This document shows positions 53,701-61,690 of a stretch of DNA of 64,000 nt, one piece after another (position 1 is the first letter of the stretch; each line of letters opens with the position of its first letter). The stretch comes from Brachionus manjavacas (taxonomy: Eukaryota > Rotifera > Eurotatoria > Ploima > Brachionidae), in assembly GCA_019054805.1 (NCBI GenBank), contig JAHQIY010000001.1, positions 4,974,501-5,038,500 on the forward strand, given 5' to 3'. Below the pieces are notes generated by a model. It was not told the origin of the DNA. It saw only the letters and a program-made list of their open reading frames with translations, and did not search any database. Both the position numbers and the translations under genes were made by a program.

Positions 53701-55928
53701 ATTCACTAGATTCTTGACCAAGCTTACCTTTTCTATTCAATTCACTAATTTGTACATTTCATTCAAGTCGCCTCTCACTCTTCTTTCACTCAGCTTTGTC
53801 AGTCCTAATTTCGTCAGTCTCATTTTATACGACATGTTTCTTAGAGACATAGGTATTTTTGTTGCCCTTTCTTGCACCTTTTCTAACGCGTCCACAAATT
53901 TCAAATTTCAAATTTTAATTTAAAGGAAATTTAAGCACGATATTAGAAATTAATTAATAAATTTAAATTAGGGCAACACTTAAATTATATATTTGAATTC
54001 AACTTTAATCTCTTTTGTATTCAAATAAAAATTAAATCCAAAAATTCTAATATCATTCAAAAGTTAATTCAATTACATCACTAGAAAAATTCAAATTTTA
54101 ATTTAAAATAAGTTTTGCAAATAACTCAAGATTTTTTTAAATTTTTTTCTAATACAAAGTTTAATTTTTGGTTAAAAAAAAGTTAAACTTAAGTTTAATT
54201 GAATTTTTTTTCTAAATAAATAACAATACTGTTTTAACTACGCAGAGAAATAACTTTGATGTTCGGTTATTTTTTAAATTAAGAGGTATTGGTTTACGAA
54301 ATATATTATTTTTATTTTATTTTCCAAGTCAAAATATGAATTATTAGCATGTTTGTTCATTTTCTCGGAACTACTGTTTACTCTCAATTCAGTAGTCTTA
54401 GTAGTATTAGAGCCAACTTAAACTCGGTATTTACTTTATATCACTTCAAAGCCATCGTTACCATTATATAATATTTTTTTAAGAATAAATATATTATAAA
54501 TTGATTTTAAATCAGTAATTTAAAATTAATTATGTGAAAGTAACAGAGTGTGATATTTATTTATTTAAACATTTAGATAAAAGCCCTTAGGTAACCTAAA
54601 AAAAGTTTGTCTTTTTATGAGCCTAGCATTTTACAAAAATATGATTAAAAAAATTTGCTTAATTTATAATAAACTGTAACAAAAATAAGAAAATAGATAT
54701 TTTTAATATTTTACTTAAATATTTATAATTAAATTTGCAGATATTTTGCAAATGGTGCATCAATGGCAGATGAATTTTTTAACTACTGGAAAAAAACTTT
54801 AATACTTATCATTTTATACCTAATTTAGTAAAATTTAAAAGGTTTCTAACAATTAAATTTTATGACTTAAGCATTTTCTCAGGGTTATTTTAATTTATGT
54901 TGAGTTTTTTTCGGCTTAAAATTTTATATTGTAATTGAAGTTTTATTCTTCATACAGGATCAATTTCCCAACATTTTTATAATAATTTGAATAACTAGAA
55001 AAAAATTTTTTAAGTTATTTTTGTACGTATTCTGGTACTTTTGTTTCTCAGTAATTGGCAACTTTAATTACTTTTTTTTCGCATGTCATTTATCCGACGT
55101 GGCCATTAGTATAAAAACATTGACCACAATTTTGAAGTCGATTACTCACAATGGAAAACAAGTAAAAATTTAAAAATTTAAAAAATCAACTTCATTTTTT
55201 AATTTTTTCACATTTCAGTTATTGCTCACCATTATGCTTATGTCAATAGTAGTCTATATGTATACAGTGATTGCGTTTAATTTTTTCCGCAAATTTTACT
55301 CCAAAGAAGAAGATGGAGAGTTGGAAGAGAACTGCCAAGATCTGTTCACCGTAAGATTATTTTCTTTCTCAAAATTTGCATTTAAATATTTATCTTCAAG
55401 TGCTTTAAATTTCATTTATACATTGGTATAAGATCCGGTGGTGGTATCGGAGACGAGCTCGAATCACCAGTCGGAGATGACAAGGAATTTTACAGAATAT
55501 TATTTGACATAACATTTTTCTTCTTTATTATTGTCATTTTGCTGGCTATCATCCAAGGTAAATGAAAAAAATCTAAAATAAATTCTTATCTATTATACTG
55601 TGTTATAGGTTTGATTATTGACGCATTTGGCGAGCTGAGAGATCAATTAGAACAAGTAAAAGAAAGCCTCGAAGCTAACTGCTTTATTTGTGGTATAGGC
55701 AAAGAGTACTTCGATAAAGTACCACATGGCTTCGAAATACACACAATGCGCGAACACAATTTTGCCAATTATATGTTTTTTCTTATGCACTTAATCAATA
55801 AGCCGGATACGGAGTACACCGGTCAAGAAACGTATGTATCACAGTTGTATCAGCAGCGGTGCTGGGAGTTCTTCCCCACTGGAGATTGCTTCAGAAAGCA
55901 GCATGAAGGCGATCTTGAACAAAATTAG
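18085..55928 (+). CDS. RyR: Ryanodine receptor calcium-release channel, 35 exons
   Basis: Homotetrameric Ca2+-release channel of the ER/sarcoplasmic reticulum. Joining 35 exons gives 15,321 coding bases, 5106 aa, close to the usual size of about 5000. All phases agree and no stop is crossed. Exons: 18085-18147, 18282-18401, 18470-18568, 18853-18918, 18972-19047, 19185-19297, 19358-19635, 19698-19851, 19903-20757, 25073-25206, 25305-26153, 26204-26447, 26504-26577, 29904-30004, 30102-30896, 33297-34409, 35913-35994, 36044-37209, 40081-40205, 40256-41617, 43107-43327, 43387-43606, 43653-43834, 43891-44059, 44640-44849, 44900-45099, 45157-45198, 45276-45468, 45530-46001, 48652-53377, 53431-53491, 55015-55161, 55219-55350, 55401-55557, 55609-55928. 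Start ATG leads into ...DDLSFLRT, the conserved N-terminus. Two junctions have close alternatives (end of exon 8 at 19845 or 19851; exon 12 has a weak GTTTTT donor). All other introns are GT-AG except intron 4. Confidence 0.97.
18600..18790. repeat. Palindromic ATCTATTAATAGAT repeats in RyR intron 3
   Basis: Repeated, slightly diverged TTATCTATTAATAGATAA palindromes fill the middle of the 284-bp intron 3. Simple-sequence origin is likely. Confidence 0.7.
18919..18971 (+). other. RyR intron 4, GC-AG type
   Basis: The intron begins GCAAGT after the Met codon ATG at 18916-18918 and ends AAG at 18971. Using GC keeps frame and joins HLHSNM to YLTCLSTS, as in other receptors. The only nearby GT would shift the frame. 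The rest of the donor (AAGT) matches the strong consensus typical of GC-AG introns. Confidence 0.85.
21150..21782. mobile_element. TTTTCTAATT inverted-repeat element in RyR intron 9
   Basis: The ends are inverted copies: left GTTTTCTAATTTCAAGAG then TATCTTCTAATTAA; right, read in reverse, GTTTTCTAATTTGAAAAA then TAACTTCTAATTAA. The interior carries further TTCTAATTA words. About 630 bp, no coding capacity. Boundaries are approximate to about 10 bases. Confidence 0.6.
22834..22855. repeat. Perfect 22-base palindrome
   Basis: AAGTCAAAGTC followed by its exact complement GACTTTGACTT, next to further GACTT words. Similar words occur near 13855-13890. It looks like a subterminal motif of a hAT-like element, but no matching ends were found. 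Confidence 0.6.
25073..26577 (+). CDS. RyR: RyR exons 10-13: SPRY1 and RyR repeats 1-2
   Basis: Residues 609-1041. Exon 10 continues the RIH region ([19 protein letters not shown]). Exon 11 opens with LRPNIMVG and holds SPRY domain 1 ([38 protein letters not shown]). RyR repeat 1 follows ([21 protein letters not shown], here 21 residues in the family; core [10 protein letters not shown]), and repeat 2 ([18 protein letters not shown]) spans exons 12-13. In other receptors these lie in the clamp region of the cytosolic cap. Confidence 0.95.
26950..27342. mobile_element. MITE with AACG(T/C)AA...ATCCGAATT ends in RyR intron 13
   Basis: Left end ATAACGTAATTATCCGAATT; the right end read in reverse is ATAACGCAACCATCCGAATT. 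Both are followed by a GTGACATGTC word and, deeper in, by further GACATGTCACTAAAA words. About 393 bp, no coding capacity. A related end occurs at 6389-6460 and a fainter one near 35136. Confidence 0.7.
28485..28680 (+). repeat. Dispersed SINE-like repeat, copy in RyR intron 13
   Basis: Shares both ends with the inverted copy at about 61497-61690: ACCGAGCTAATGCTC near one end and GGTAGCAATTACACA at the other, with AGTTCAGGAAAAAAA between. The shared layout over about 190 bp indicates one repeat family. Confidence 0.6.
29721..29749. other. GC-rich hairpin with TGACC/GGTCA half-sites
   Basis: GCTGACC at 29721 pairs with GGTCAGC at 29743, and an inner TGACC-CGC-GGTCA palindrome overlaps the left arm. 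It is an island of GC in AT-rich intron DNA. It may be a repeat remnant; a role as nuclear-receptor-type sites is speculation. Confidence 0.35.
29904..30896 (+). CDS. RyR: RyR exons 14-15: SPRY2
   Basis: Residues 1042-1340. Exon 14 ([13 protein letters not shown]) closes RyR repeat 2. Exon 15 starts at 30102 with phase completion and holds SPRY domain 2: [20 protein letters not shown], then [40 protein letters not shown] and EPFAVNM. The exon 14 donor is GTATCT after AATG. Confidence 0.93.
31311..32036. mobile_element. MITE, TTTGAATTACAAAATGTAT family, copy 1
   Basis: The left arm 31311-31402 and right arm 31945-32036 are inverted copies sharing, from the outside in, TTTGAATTAC, AATGTAT, CAATGTTGAA, ACATTG and the CAGTTT...GAAACTG words. 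A second element with the same ends is at 38654-39857. About 726 bp, no transposase frame. It encloses 31556-31612, which matches the SINE-like family. Confidence 0.7.
31556..31612 (+). repeat. Partial SINE-like repeat inside a MITE
   Basis: Reads TATCTGTACCGAGCTAGTTC then CTTCAGAATAAAA, matching one end of the repeats at 28485 and 61690. Only this end is preserved. Confidence 0.5.
33297..34409 (+). CDS. RyR: RyR exon 16: SPRY3
   Basis: Residues 1341-1711. The first third is a low-complexity Ser/Lys/Asn linker with basic-Ser clusters (HRSKSPFKF). Then comes SPRY domain 3: [20 protein letters not shown], then [40 protein letters not shown] and [10 protein letters not shown]. It ends in SWSRVPN-type and [10 protein letters not shown] words. 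The start joins to exon 15 by forming Asn across the junction. Confidence 0.93.
34410..35912 (+). other. RyR intron 16 (1503 bp)
   Basis: Holds a TA microsatellite near 34680, an unassigned GC-richer patch at about 34690-34785, and a zone of TTTACGTAAA words from 34808 that begins with a hAT-like end. Nothing else recognised. Confidence 0.7.
34808..35260. mobile_element. hAT-like fragment with TTTACGTAAA arrays in RyR intron 16
   Basis: Begins CAGTGGTGTTCCGGAT, a hAT-like end, followed by many TTTACGTAAA and GGTAAATTT words in both orientations. No matching right end was found here, but an inverted end of the same kind (ACCACTG preceded by GCAATTTACGTAGAA) closes a similar zone at 42787. Confidence 0.5.
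35913..37209 (+). CDS. RyR: RyR exons 17-18: cytosolic solenoid
   Basis: Residues 1712-2127. Exon 17 (82 bp) reads [20 protein letters not shown]. Exon 18 (1166 bp) starts at 36044 and holds [21 protein letters not shown], listed here as [18 protein letters not shown], then the [12 protein letters not shown] and [17 protein letters not shown] words matching the solenoid between SPRY3 and the second RIH domain. The long acidic tract of vertebrate RyR1 in this region is absent, so this part is shorter. Confidence 0.94.
37390..38095 (-). pseudogene. Non-LTR retrotransposon fragment (reverse transcriptase and C-terminus)
   Basis: On the minus strand, 38080 downwards encodes an RT palm start: [18 protein letters not shown], then [20 protein letters not shown] and [16 protein letters not shown] frameshift follows, and [15 protein letters not shown] continues in another frame. 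The catalytic YxDD part is missing, and the frame resumes in a C-terminal domain with [21 protein letters not shown] and [19 protein letters not shown]. These words are typical of RTE/CR1-like LINEs; the clade is not resolved. It is GC-richer than the intron around it, inserted antisense to RyR, and dead. Confidence 0.85.
38383..38570. repeat. TGATATCAG palindrome cluster
   Basis: At least five TGATATCAGCTGATAT-like palindromes in about 190 bases, in both halves of the segment. The arrangement resembles subterminal arrays of a hAT-like MITE, but the ends were not defined. Confidence 0.55.
38654..39857. mobile_element. MITE, TTTGAATTACAAAATGTAT family, copy 2 (1.2 kb)
   Basis: The left end 38654-38719 and right end 39767-39856 are inverted copies of each other and match the ends of the 31311-32036 element. 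The interior differs, with TATGTGACCA/GTGATCA words near 38730-39200, so the two elements share ends but not bodies. No transposase frame. Confidence 0.65.
40081..41617 (+). CDS. RyR: RyR exons 19-20: second RIH domain
   Basis: Residues 2128-2623. Exon 19 (125 bp) reads [13 protein letters not shown] and [15 protein letters not shown] 50-bp intron precedes exon 20 (1362 bp), which holds [88 protein letters not shown] and [15 protein letters not shown]. These are among the best conserved parts of all ryanodine receptors and define the second RYDR-ITPR (RIH) domain. Confidence 0.97.
41618..43106 (+). other. RyR intron 20 (1489 bp)
   Basis: Contains half of an 8-kb-type hairpin MITE near 42140 (CCATGTTGCATTCACAGAA) and a hAT-like end with TTTACGTA words ending at 42787. 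The rest is AT-rich. Confidence 0.7.
42600..42787. mobile_element. hAT-like end with TTTACG words in RyR intron 20
   Basis: Ends ATTGAAATACCACTG, the inverse of a CAGTGGT end, and carries the same GGTAAATTTAC and TTTACGTAGAA words as the fragment at 34808. The left boundary is not defined. Confidence 0.45.
43107..46001 (+). CDS. RyR: RyR exons 21-29: RyR repeats 3-4 and central region
   Basis: Residues 2624-3260. Exon 21 is read from AG at 43106 so that LDS joins [17 protein letters not shown], which keeps length and phase. Exon 23 holds [20 protein letters not shown]. RyR repeats 3 and 4 lie in exons 24-26 ([49 protein letters not shown]). Exon 27 is a 42-bp microexon. Exon 29 holds [20 protein letters not shown] and [13 protein letters not shown]. 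All junction phases match. In vertebrates the repeat 3-4 tip carries the main phosphorylation loop; no clear kinase site was identified here. Confidence 0.95.
44060..44639 (+). other. RyR intron 24 (580 bp)
   Basis: AT-rich with T runs; no repeat or gene recognised. Confidence 0.7.
46002..48651 (+). other. RyR intron 29 (2650 bp)
   Basis: Contains a mariner-like MITE (46215-46528) and a short (TTTTAC)n run near 46738-46762. Nothing else recognised. Confidence 0.75.
46215..46528. mobile_element. Tc1/mariner-like MITE, 314 bp
   Basis: The ends are inverted copies reading TACAGTATGTCACAAAAAGT (left) and its complement on the right, about 29 bases each, and both are flanked by TA, the usual Tc1/mariner target. 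No transposase frame. Confidence 0.75.
48652..53491 (+). CDS. RyR: RyR exons 30-31: core solenoid, EF-hands, first membrane segments
   Basis: Residues 3260-4855. Exon 30 is a single 4726-bp exon. Conserved words: [78 protein letters not shown] and [20 protein letters not shown] (RIH-associated). Two complete EF-hand loops follow (51726-51761 [12 protein letters not shown]; 51831-51866 [12 protein letters not shown]), then [20 protein letters not shown], a divergent acidic region, and membrane segments S1 ([16 protein letters not shown]) and S2 ([20 protein letters not shown]) with [15 protein letters not shown]. Exon 31 (61 bp) encodes [20 protein letters not shown]. Exon 30 is clearly richer in G+C than the other exons. 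Confidence 0.97.
51726..51866 (+). other. Paired canonical EF-hand loops in RyR
   Basis: Residues 4285-4296 ([12 protein letters not shown]) and 4320-4331 ([12 protein letters not shown]) both have acidic or Asn/Asp ligands at loop positions 1, 3 and 5, Gly at 6, Ile at 8 and Glu at 12. Vertebrate RyR1 loops here are degenerate. Real Ca2+ binding is therefore likely in this receptor, though its effect on gating is not known from sequence. Confidence 0.85.
53492..55014 (+). other. RyR intron 31 (1523 bp)
   Basis: Contains an antisense LINE fragment (53608-53902). The remainder is AT-rich with nothing recognised. Confidence 0.75.
53608..53902 (-). pseudogene. LINE reverse-transcriptase C-terminal fragment
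   Basis: On the minus strand the frame reads [20 protein letters not shown], then [20 protein letters not shown] and [12 protein letters not shown], then an in-frame TGA, and continues with [20 protein letters not shown] and VQRESFP. LE-VQ-RATK...YEERL--LGL--L--RR-RGDL-E--K is the signature of the region after the RT domain in Jockey/CR1/I-type LINEs. It is truncated, dead and antisense to RyR. Confidence 0.8.
55015..55928 (+). CDS. RyR: RyR exons 32-35: pore domain and C-terminus
   Basis: Residues 4856-5106. Exon 32 gives S3 and S4 ([38 protein letters not shown]). Exon 33 gives S5 ([20 protein letters not shown]). Exon 34 has the selectivity filter: [14 protein letters not shown], with GGGIGD at residues 4961-4966, and most of S6 ([18 protein letters not shown]). 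Exon 35 continues [19 protein letters not shown], then a CFICGIG...HGFEIH...EH Cys2His2 zinc site of the C-terminal domain, and ends near [13 protein letters not shown]. Exon 32 starts at 55015, set by the match [11 protein letters not shown]. Introns are 50-57 bp. Confidence 0.97.
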
Positions 55929-55991
55929 ATTAGATCTATATTTATTTATTTTCCCGGATTTTTAGAATTAGTTTGATTATATTTATACCTC

Positions 55992-55997
55992 AATAAA
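55992..55997 (+). promoter_or_regulatory. Polyadenylation signal of RyR
   Basis: AATAAA 64 bases after the TAG at 55926-55928. Confidence 0.6.
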
Positions 55998-57063
55998 TTT
56001 ATCATTTATGCCATTTAAACCCTGTTATTTTGTCATCAATACTAGAATTTTTAAAACTACATTTAAATAAAAATTGTATTTTTTTTTCCTATTTTTTGTT
56101 GATGATAATAATTTTAAATTTGCAATAAAATTGATAAATCTTTTAAAACCATAGTTTAATTGTTTTATTTAAAAATAAATGTTATTTTTATATAATAAAT
56201 AGTTAAACTTAATTATTTCTGCTCAAATTTATTTATACAATTGTAAAACTTTTTATTTTAAATGTTAAACTAAATCAATAATAAATCGAAAAGAAGTTAG
56301 CATTTAGACATTAAACAGTTTTTTTGATTTGTCATCGATCAGATCGATTCTTAACTCTTTGTGTATTGTGTTGATACTTTATTCTGAAGATCAAAAAGAT
56401 TTGCACAATCTGGATCAAATGCATTAAATTCAGAAAAGCAGAATAATGCTTACTAAACTGAATGATTTCTGGGTATCATTATTTCAAAAATTCCATAAAA
56501 AATTTAACCATCAAAATTGTTTAAATATCTTTAATATGATATAAATTAATTATTTTTCAATCATAATTTAAATTGATTAAATGTTTACAAGTTTTCGAAT
56601 AAAAAACTAAAAAAATTATTTTCGTTTTGTTAGCTTGGTAAAGCATTTTTTCAAACACGTTTTTAGAACTTCATGGCCCATAAAACCTTAACAATAAAGA
56701 ATAAAAATGTGTAAAATTTCTATTTAATGGTATATCATCAACAAAAAGGAGTTAGAATATTTTAAATTGTTTGCAACAAAAAGAATTACTTAGATAAGAG
56801 ATGCTTTGTGTTTACAATTAAAAAAATTTTGATTTGAAAAATTTGAGAAAAAAAGTATTTTAAACTTGATATCAAATTTGATAAAATTTGCATGTAGTTT
56901 TGAAAATAAAAAAATTTATTTGATTTTAATTTTATTTTAGATTAAAAAACATTTTATGGACATAAAAATCAAAGCATCTTATTTTTCTAAAATCTAGCAA
57001 AAATTTAAACATTAAAATATAAATTCATAAATAGTTATTAAAAACTTAGTGTAAACAAAAAAA
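55998..57063. other. Convergent spacer between RyR and the SLC27 gene
   Basis: About 1.07 kb of AT-rich DNA where the 3' ends of RyR (plus) and SLC27 (minus) meet. No gene or repeat recognised. Confidence 0.6.
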
Positions 57064-58994
57064 TTAAACCTTAAAATTTTGATTCAAAATCTGTTCATAA
57101 ACTTGTTGGGTTAAAATTTTATAAACCTTGTGATTAGTATCAAAATAAAAAGTCTTATCGCTAAATAAATTTATATTAAAGTTATCGCGAACAAGCTGCT
57201 TTTTGACAGCTTTTAAAGAGCCAGTATGTTCAATTGAAGGAGTTAGACGAATAAAAACTGGTCTTGCATACTGAGGTAGATCTTTTTGAATGTCCTCTTG
57301 GAGAGTTTTTAGGTCAATATCCGAGCTGGTAATAATTGCAATCATTCCTGCTTTTCCCTCTTGTCCGGGTATCTCTACCCCATAACAAGCCACTTCAATT
57401 GAATTCAATCTTTTACTAATAGCGTCTTCTACTTCTAAAGTTGACACATTTTCGCCTTTCCATCTAAATGTATCCCCCAGCCTATCCACAAAATAGACAT
57501 AACCATTCCAATCTTGGATCAATACATCGCCTGTATTGAAGGCTTTTTGACCTGTTCGGAATAAATTGTTTATAATTTTTTTGTTTGTCGCTTCGGAACT
57601 ATTCGCATATCCACTAAACTCACTTCTAGTTGTTTTTTGTATGATTCCTACAATCAGTCCTTTTTCACCCGGTTCACATTGAATGCAAAAGCCATTTTTA
57701 TCTCGAATCGGCTCTAGGTTTTCATCCACTTTAATCAAAAAACAAGGCATAAGCTTTAGAAAACGATTCATTAATGGTATGTATCCACAAGCTCCGAATT
57801 TTCCCACATTATTAACTTTTTTTTTTTTGTTTAAATAAAAAAATTTGGTAAAAAAAATATTTCTAAAATTACCCAAAACTACATTTCCCTCAGTAGCACC
57901 ATAAATTTCATAGCATTTTACACCAAATCGATTCCAAAAGTCCCTTGATATATATTCTCTAGTTCCATTCCCGATGCAAAGTCTTATTTTGTGCATTTTG
58001 TCAAGTTCACTGGGTGGATGGTTGAGCAAGTAGCGACAAATTTCTCCTACATAGGAAAAAACAGTGCAATTGTATTTAATAGCATCTTTCCAAAAATTGC
58101 TTGCACTAAATTTTTTGCGTATAACTACAGTGCATCCACTAACCAGTCCTGCTCCAAGTCCGATTATACCAGCATTGCTGTGATAAATTGGCAAAGTGAC
58201 ATAGAAAATGTCTTCTTTGCTTAATTTAGCTGAGTCGAAAAACGAAAAGCCACCAGCTACGTAACGATTGTGTTTGATTATGGCAGGTTTAGGTAGACCT
58301 GTAGTTCCCGATGTATATATGTACATTAAAATGTCCGAGCCTTTGACTTCTTCTTTGGCTAAAAAATTGTCCGAATGTTGCTTGACCAACTCTTCGAGTC
58401 TGGGTGTTTTTTGGTTAAGATTTTGCTTGATTTCTCCATGCTTTATTAGATCTAATTTTAAATCTGCGTCGACTTGAGTGATTGCCTCCTCAAGCTCTGT
58501 GTCGTAAATAACCAATTTTGGCTTGGCAACTTGAATACAATGACTCAAAGACTTATTTCTTAGATTAGTGTTGATGAGAGCGGTAATGACACCTAGTTTT
58601 GCCAAGCCGAACCAAATAACTGCAAACTGGGGCTTATTTTCCATAAATAAGGCAACACAGTCGCCTTTTTTAAGACCGAATCTTTCCGAAAATACATTTG
58701 CCACTTGGTTCGATTCAAGATCAAACTTGAAAACAAAATTTAGAAATAAAAAGTTGAATTGGTCAGACAAACTTGTTTGAATGTTATGGTCTCATCGTTA
58801 AAGTGAAAAAGAGCTTTGTCCGGCTGAGTTTTGACCAATTTGGTAAAAACTTGCTGCACTGAACAGTTGTTTTGGTCATAATATTTGAGCTTGCGCTTGA
58901 TTTTCTGGTAAAGTATGGCACCTTTTAAATCGCGTGGTAAATTGACAAGAATATAAACAATAAATTTAAAATAGAAAAAAATTTTTGCAAACAT
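57064..58994 (-). CDS. SLC27A: Fatty-acid transport protein / very-long-chain acyl-CoA synthetase (SLC27 family)
   Basis: Three minus-strand exons: 58994-58773, 58725-57873, 57815-57064, encoding 608 aa, slightly shorter than human FATP1/4. It should activate long-chain fatty acids with ATP and CoA and so drive their uptake. An N-terminal hydrophobic anchor (FFYFKFIVYILVNL) precedes PRDLKGA. The AMP-binding motif YIYTSGTTGLPK is at residues 209-220, the EIYGATEGNVVL motif ends exon 2, and the FATP signature DTFRWKGENVST starts at residue 473. The KQ-FDLESNQVANVF junction sets intron 1 (47 bp). Intron 2 (57 bp, 57872-57816) is a multiple of three and has no stop, so it reads through in frame as GNFRNIFFTKFF..., an AT-rich insert not seen in the family. 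I therefore treat it as an intron. The gene is tail to tail with RyR. Which SLC27 paralogue is not resolved. Confidence 0.94.
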
Positions 58995-61479
58995 TTTTTC
59001 TAATTTTATGATAACAATTTTTAAAATTTAAATCTAAATTACAAATTATAATTAAGAATCATGAGACAAAAGTTAAATCGAAGCAAGCAAAGTACAAGGT
59101 TTCAATCGATAGCCTAGTTTTCTTATCTAATGAGAATTTGTTTTTTAATGATTTCAATTTGAAAGATAAAGAAATTTTTTTTCACCTTTAGAATAAGATT
59201 TATTTGCAAGGCATTGTTTAGCAAGCATTAAAAGATAGTTGAATCAAATACACAAAATTTTACTACTGATTTTAGCAAAACTATTCAAATATTTCCAAGT
59301 AATTTTACTAAATTTATGCCAAAAAGATCTTAATTTTTTTTCAATAAAAAAAGCTTTGAATTCAATTATTTATTTTTATCAAGACAAGTGAGCTTGGTAT
59401 TTAAATTTTCTAATGAAAATGTTAAAACTTAATTATTTTAGGTGATAATATCTCAAAAAGGTAAACAAATTTTTTTTAAAGAATGCTATTTTTTAAGTCA
59501 AATAATTTTATTTATTTTTTAAAAATATATTCTCACATTAATTTTTGGATCATGTTAATATCAAATAAAATCTGATTGAACGTCTATAAAAATAGATTTA
59601 AATATTTGAAGCTAATTATAGAGGCACTCATGCAATCTGGACACTAATGTTTTTTTGGGATGTGCCATGATCATCAGCAGCTTTACTTTGTATAAATTGA
59701 GTTAATTTTAATTTAATTATTAAATTTTCTATCAATCGTGCAAATTAATTATCCGAAAATATATTTTAATTTCAGTAAAAGGTTTGACTGTCTGTTTTTC
59801 TTTGAAAATTTAATTTAATCAATAAAATTCATCAACCTGTACAAACAAACATTTAAAACAAATTAACTGTTCTCCTGAATATTATTTTGATGAAATTTTT
59901 TACAACTAAAACTAAATTCAATCTATTTGAAAAACTTTATTTTTTCTTTTAATCTTTGAATAAATCTGGCTATGATAAGTAAAGAGAATTTTTAATCATA
60001 TCCATGTGTTCTGTAAAACTATTTTCAAATTTAAGTTTTAAAATTATGGTTCACGTTCAAAAAAAATTCAAGTAGAAAAACAAAACTAGAGAATGAAAAG
60101 TAAGCAATAATTTTCATATCGGTACAAATCCCAGTATTATGAAATATAATCTTTTGATTTTTTTTTGAACTTTTTTTAAAAAATTGTTTTTAATATTCAA
60201 ATTAATCGTAAAATAATGCCTTTCAATTGAATTTCTATAAAATATAAAATATTCTATAAACATCTATTTTTTTTTATTACTTTAATAATAAAAATAACGC
60301 AAATTATTCTAATTTTAAGTTGTTTGGATTCTACAAAAAGATCGTTAATATTGAAATTTTAACAACGATAACTTTTTTTTTTAAATTCTAATTTTAAGAT
60401 AATTTTCAATTAGTCAAGGATCTAACGATCATTTTTTTCCAATTAAGATATCGTTTTTAAATCAGATTGTGTTTATAAAAATTTATTAAGCTTATGAGTA
60501 TTTAATAGATTCAAATTTTCGTGAATAAATTTACAATTTTATTAAAAATAATTCTTTTTGATTTCATCAGACTTTTCACCTATTACAATAAATCTATATT
60601 AAAAAGTCAGAATAAAATTTTATTTTTGATAGAGAATGATTTTGTTAAATTCGCTTAAAAAAACAGAATAAAAGACTTAAAATTTTATTTTTTGAATAGA
60701 TCACTTTTGTAAATATGTCAAATATATTAAAGTCTAATGAAATTGCTGATGCTTTGAAGAAAAAGACATCTATAAAATATCTAAATACTGGCCTTTCAAT
60801 TGAAAGTTGATAATTTGGTAACGATTTACTTTGTTGATTTTATCTATGTTTTGCATATTTTTTAAATTTGAACCGTATGTTCTCATTTTTTTTTCAACTG
60901 TGAAGTAAGATCTATCGTTTGTGTTTAAGACTATTAATTATAGATACAACCTTTGTAGTGGTTAGTTCCGTGATTGAAACAAGATCTAGCAAACATTGCG
61001 GTTTTACTTCTTACATTTTGAAAAAATCTAAAAATTTAACAGAAATTTTATTTTTCAAATGCATTCAAAAAAAGAGTCAAATACATTTTATTCAAATAAT
61101 AAATTAAAAAAAAATTTTAAATTTTTTTAAACTTAATTTTAATTTTATTTTTTAAAAAATTGAAATAAGTTATTACAGATACAAACGATTTGAATGCTGC
61201 AAATTTTAAAGAAAAAACAAGTAATAGATAGCCTTATGTGCAGCTTTTTACTAAAAATAAAATTTTATATTTTATTTTTTCGATGAATAAAACCAACCGA
61301 ATTAAATTCTTATTGAATTTTATTATTTTGATTTACGAAAAAATTATTTAGAACTTAAAAATGTGCATAAATAGGATGTAATAGGATGTTGCACTTTTTT
61401 TGCTTTTTTTGTTTGTGTTGGGACAGAACTAAGTCATTCTTTTCCATTGGTCGTCAGACTGATGGAAAAATATAAAGAA
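58995..61479. other. AT-rich intergenic DNA upstream of SLC27
   Basis: The promoter of the minus-strand SLC27 gene should lie at its left edge. No gene, RNA or clear repeat was recognised in the rest. Confidence 0.5.
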
Positions 61480-61690
61480 GGTTTCGAATCGAGTAATATC
61501 GTATATCCGACTCCACTGTGTAATTGCTACCTTATCATTTCTTCTTTTTTTCCTGAACCATAAAATATTCATGCGTAATCTGTAACCCACATAATTTTGC
61601 AAATTATCTTTTTAGCTTTCCTTTATTTTATTCTATTTTATTTTATATTATATTTAAATCTAAATGAGCTTCAGCTCGGTACAGATAGAA
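61480..61690 (-). repeat. Dispersed SINE-like repeat, inverted copy
   Basis: The minus-strand reading runs from TATCTGTACCGAGCT (61690 end) through GGTTCAGGAAAAAAAG to GGTAGCAATTACACAG (about 61523-61538), then GTCGGATATACGAT and a B-box-like GATTCGAAACC at 61490-61480. It matches 28485-28680 over both ends. The B-box-like word suggests a tRNA-related promoter, hence a possible SINE; this is inference. Confidence 0.5.
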
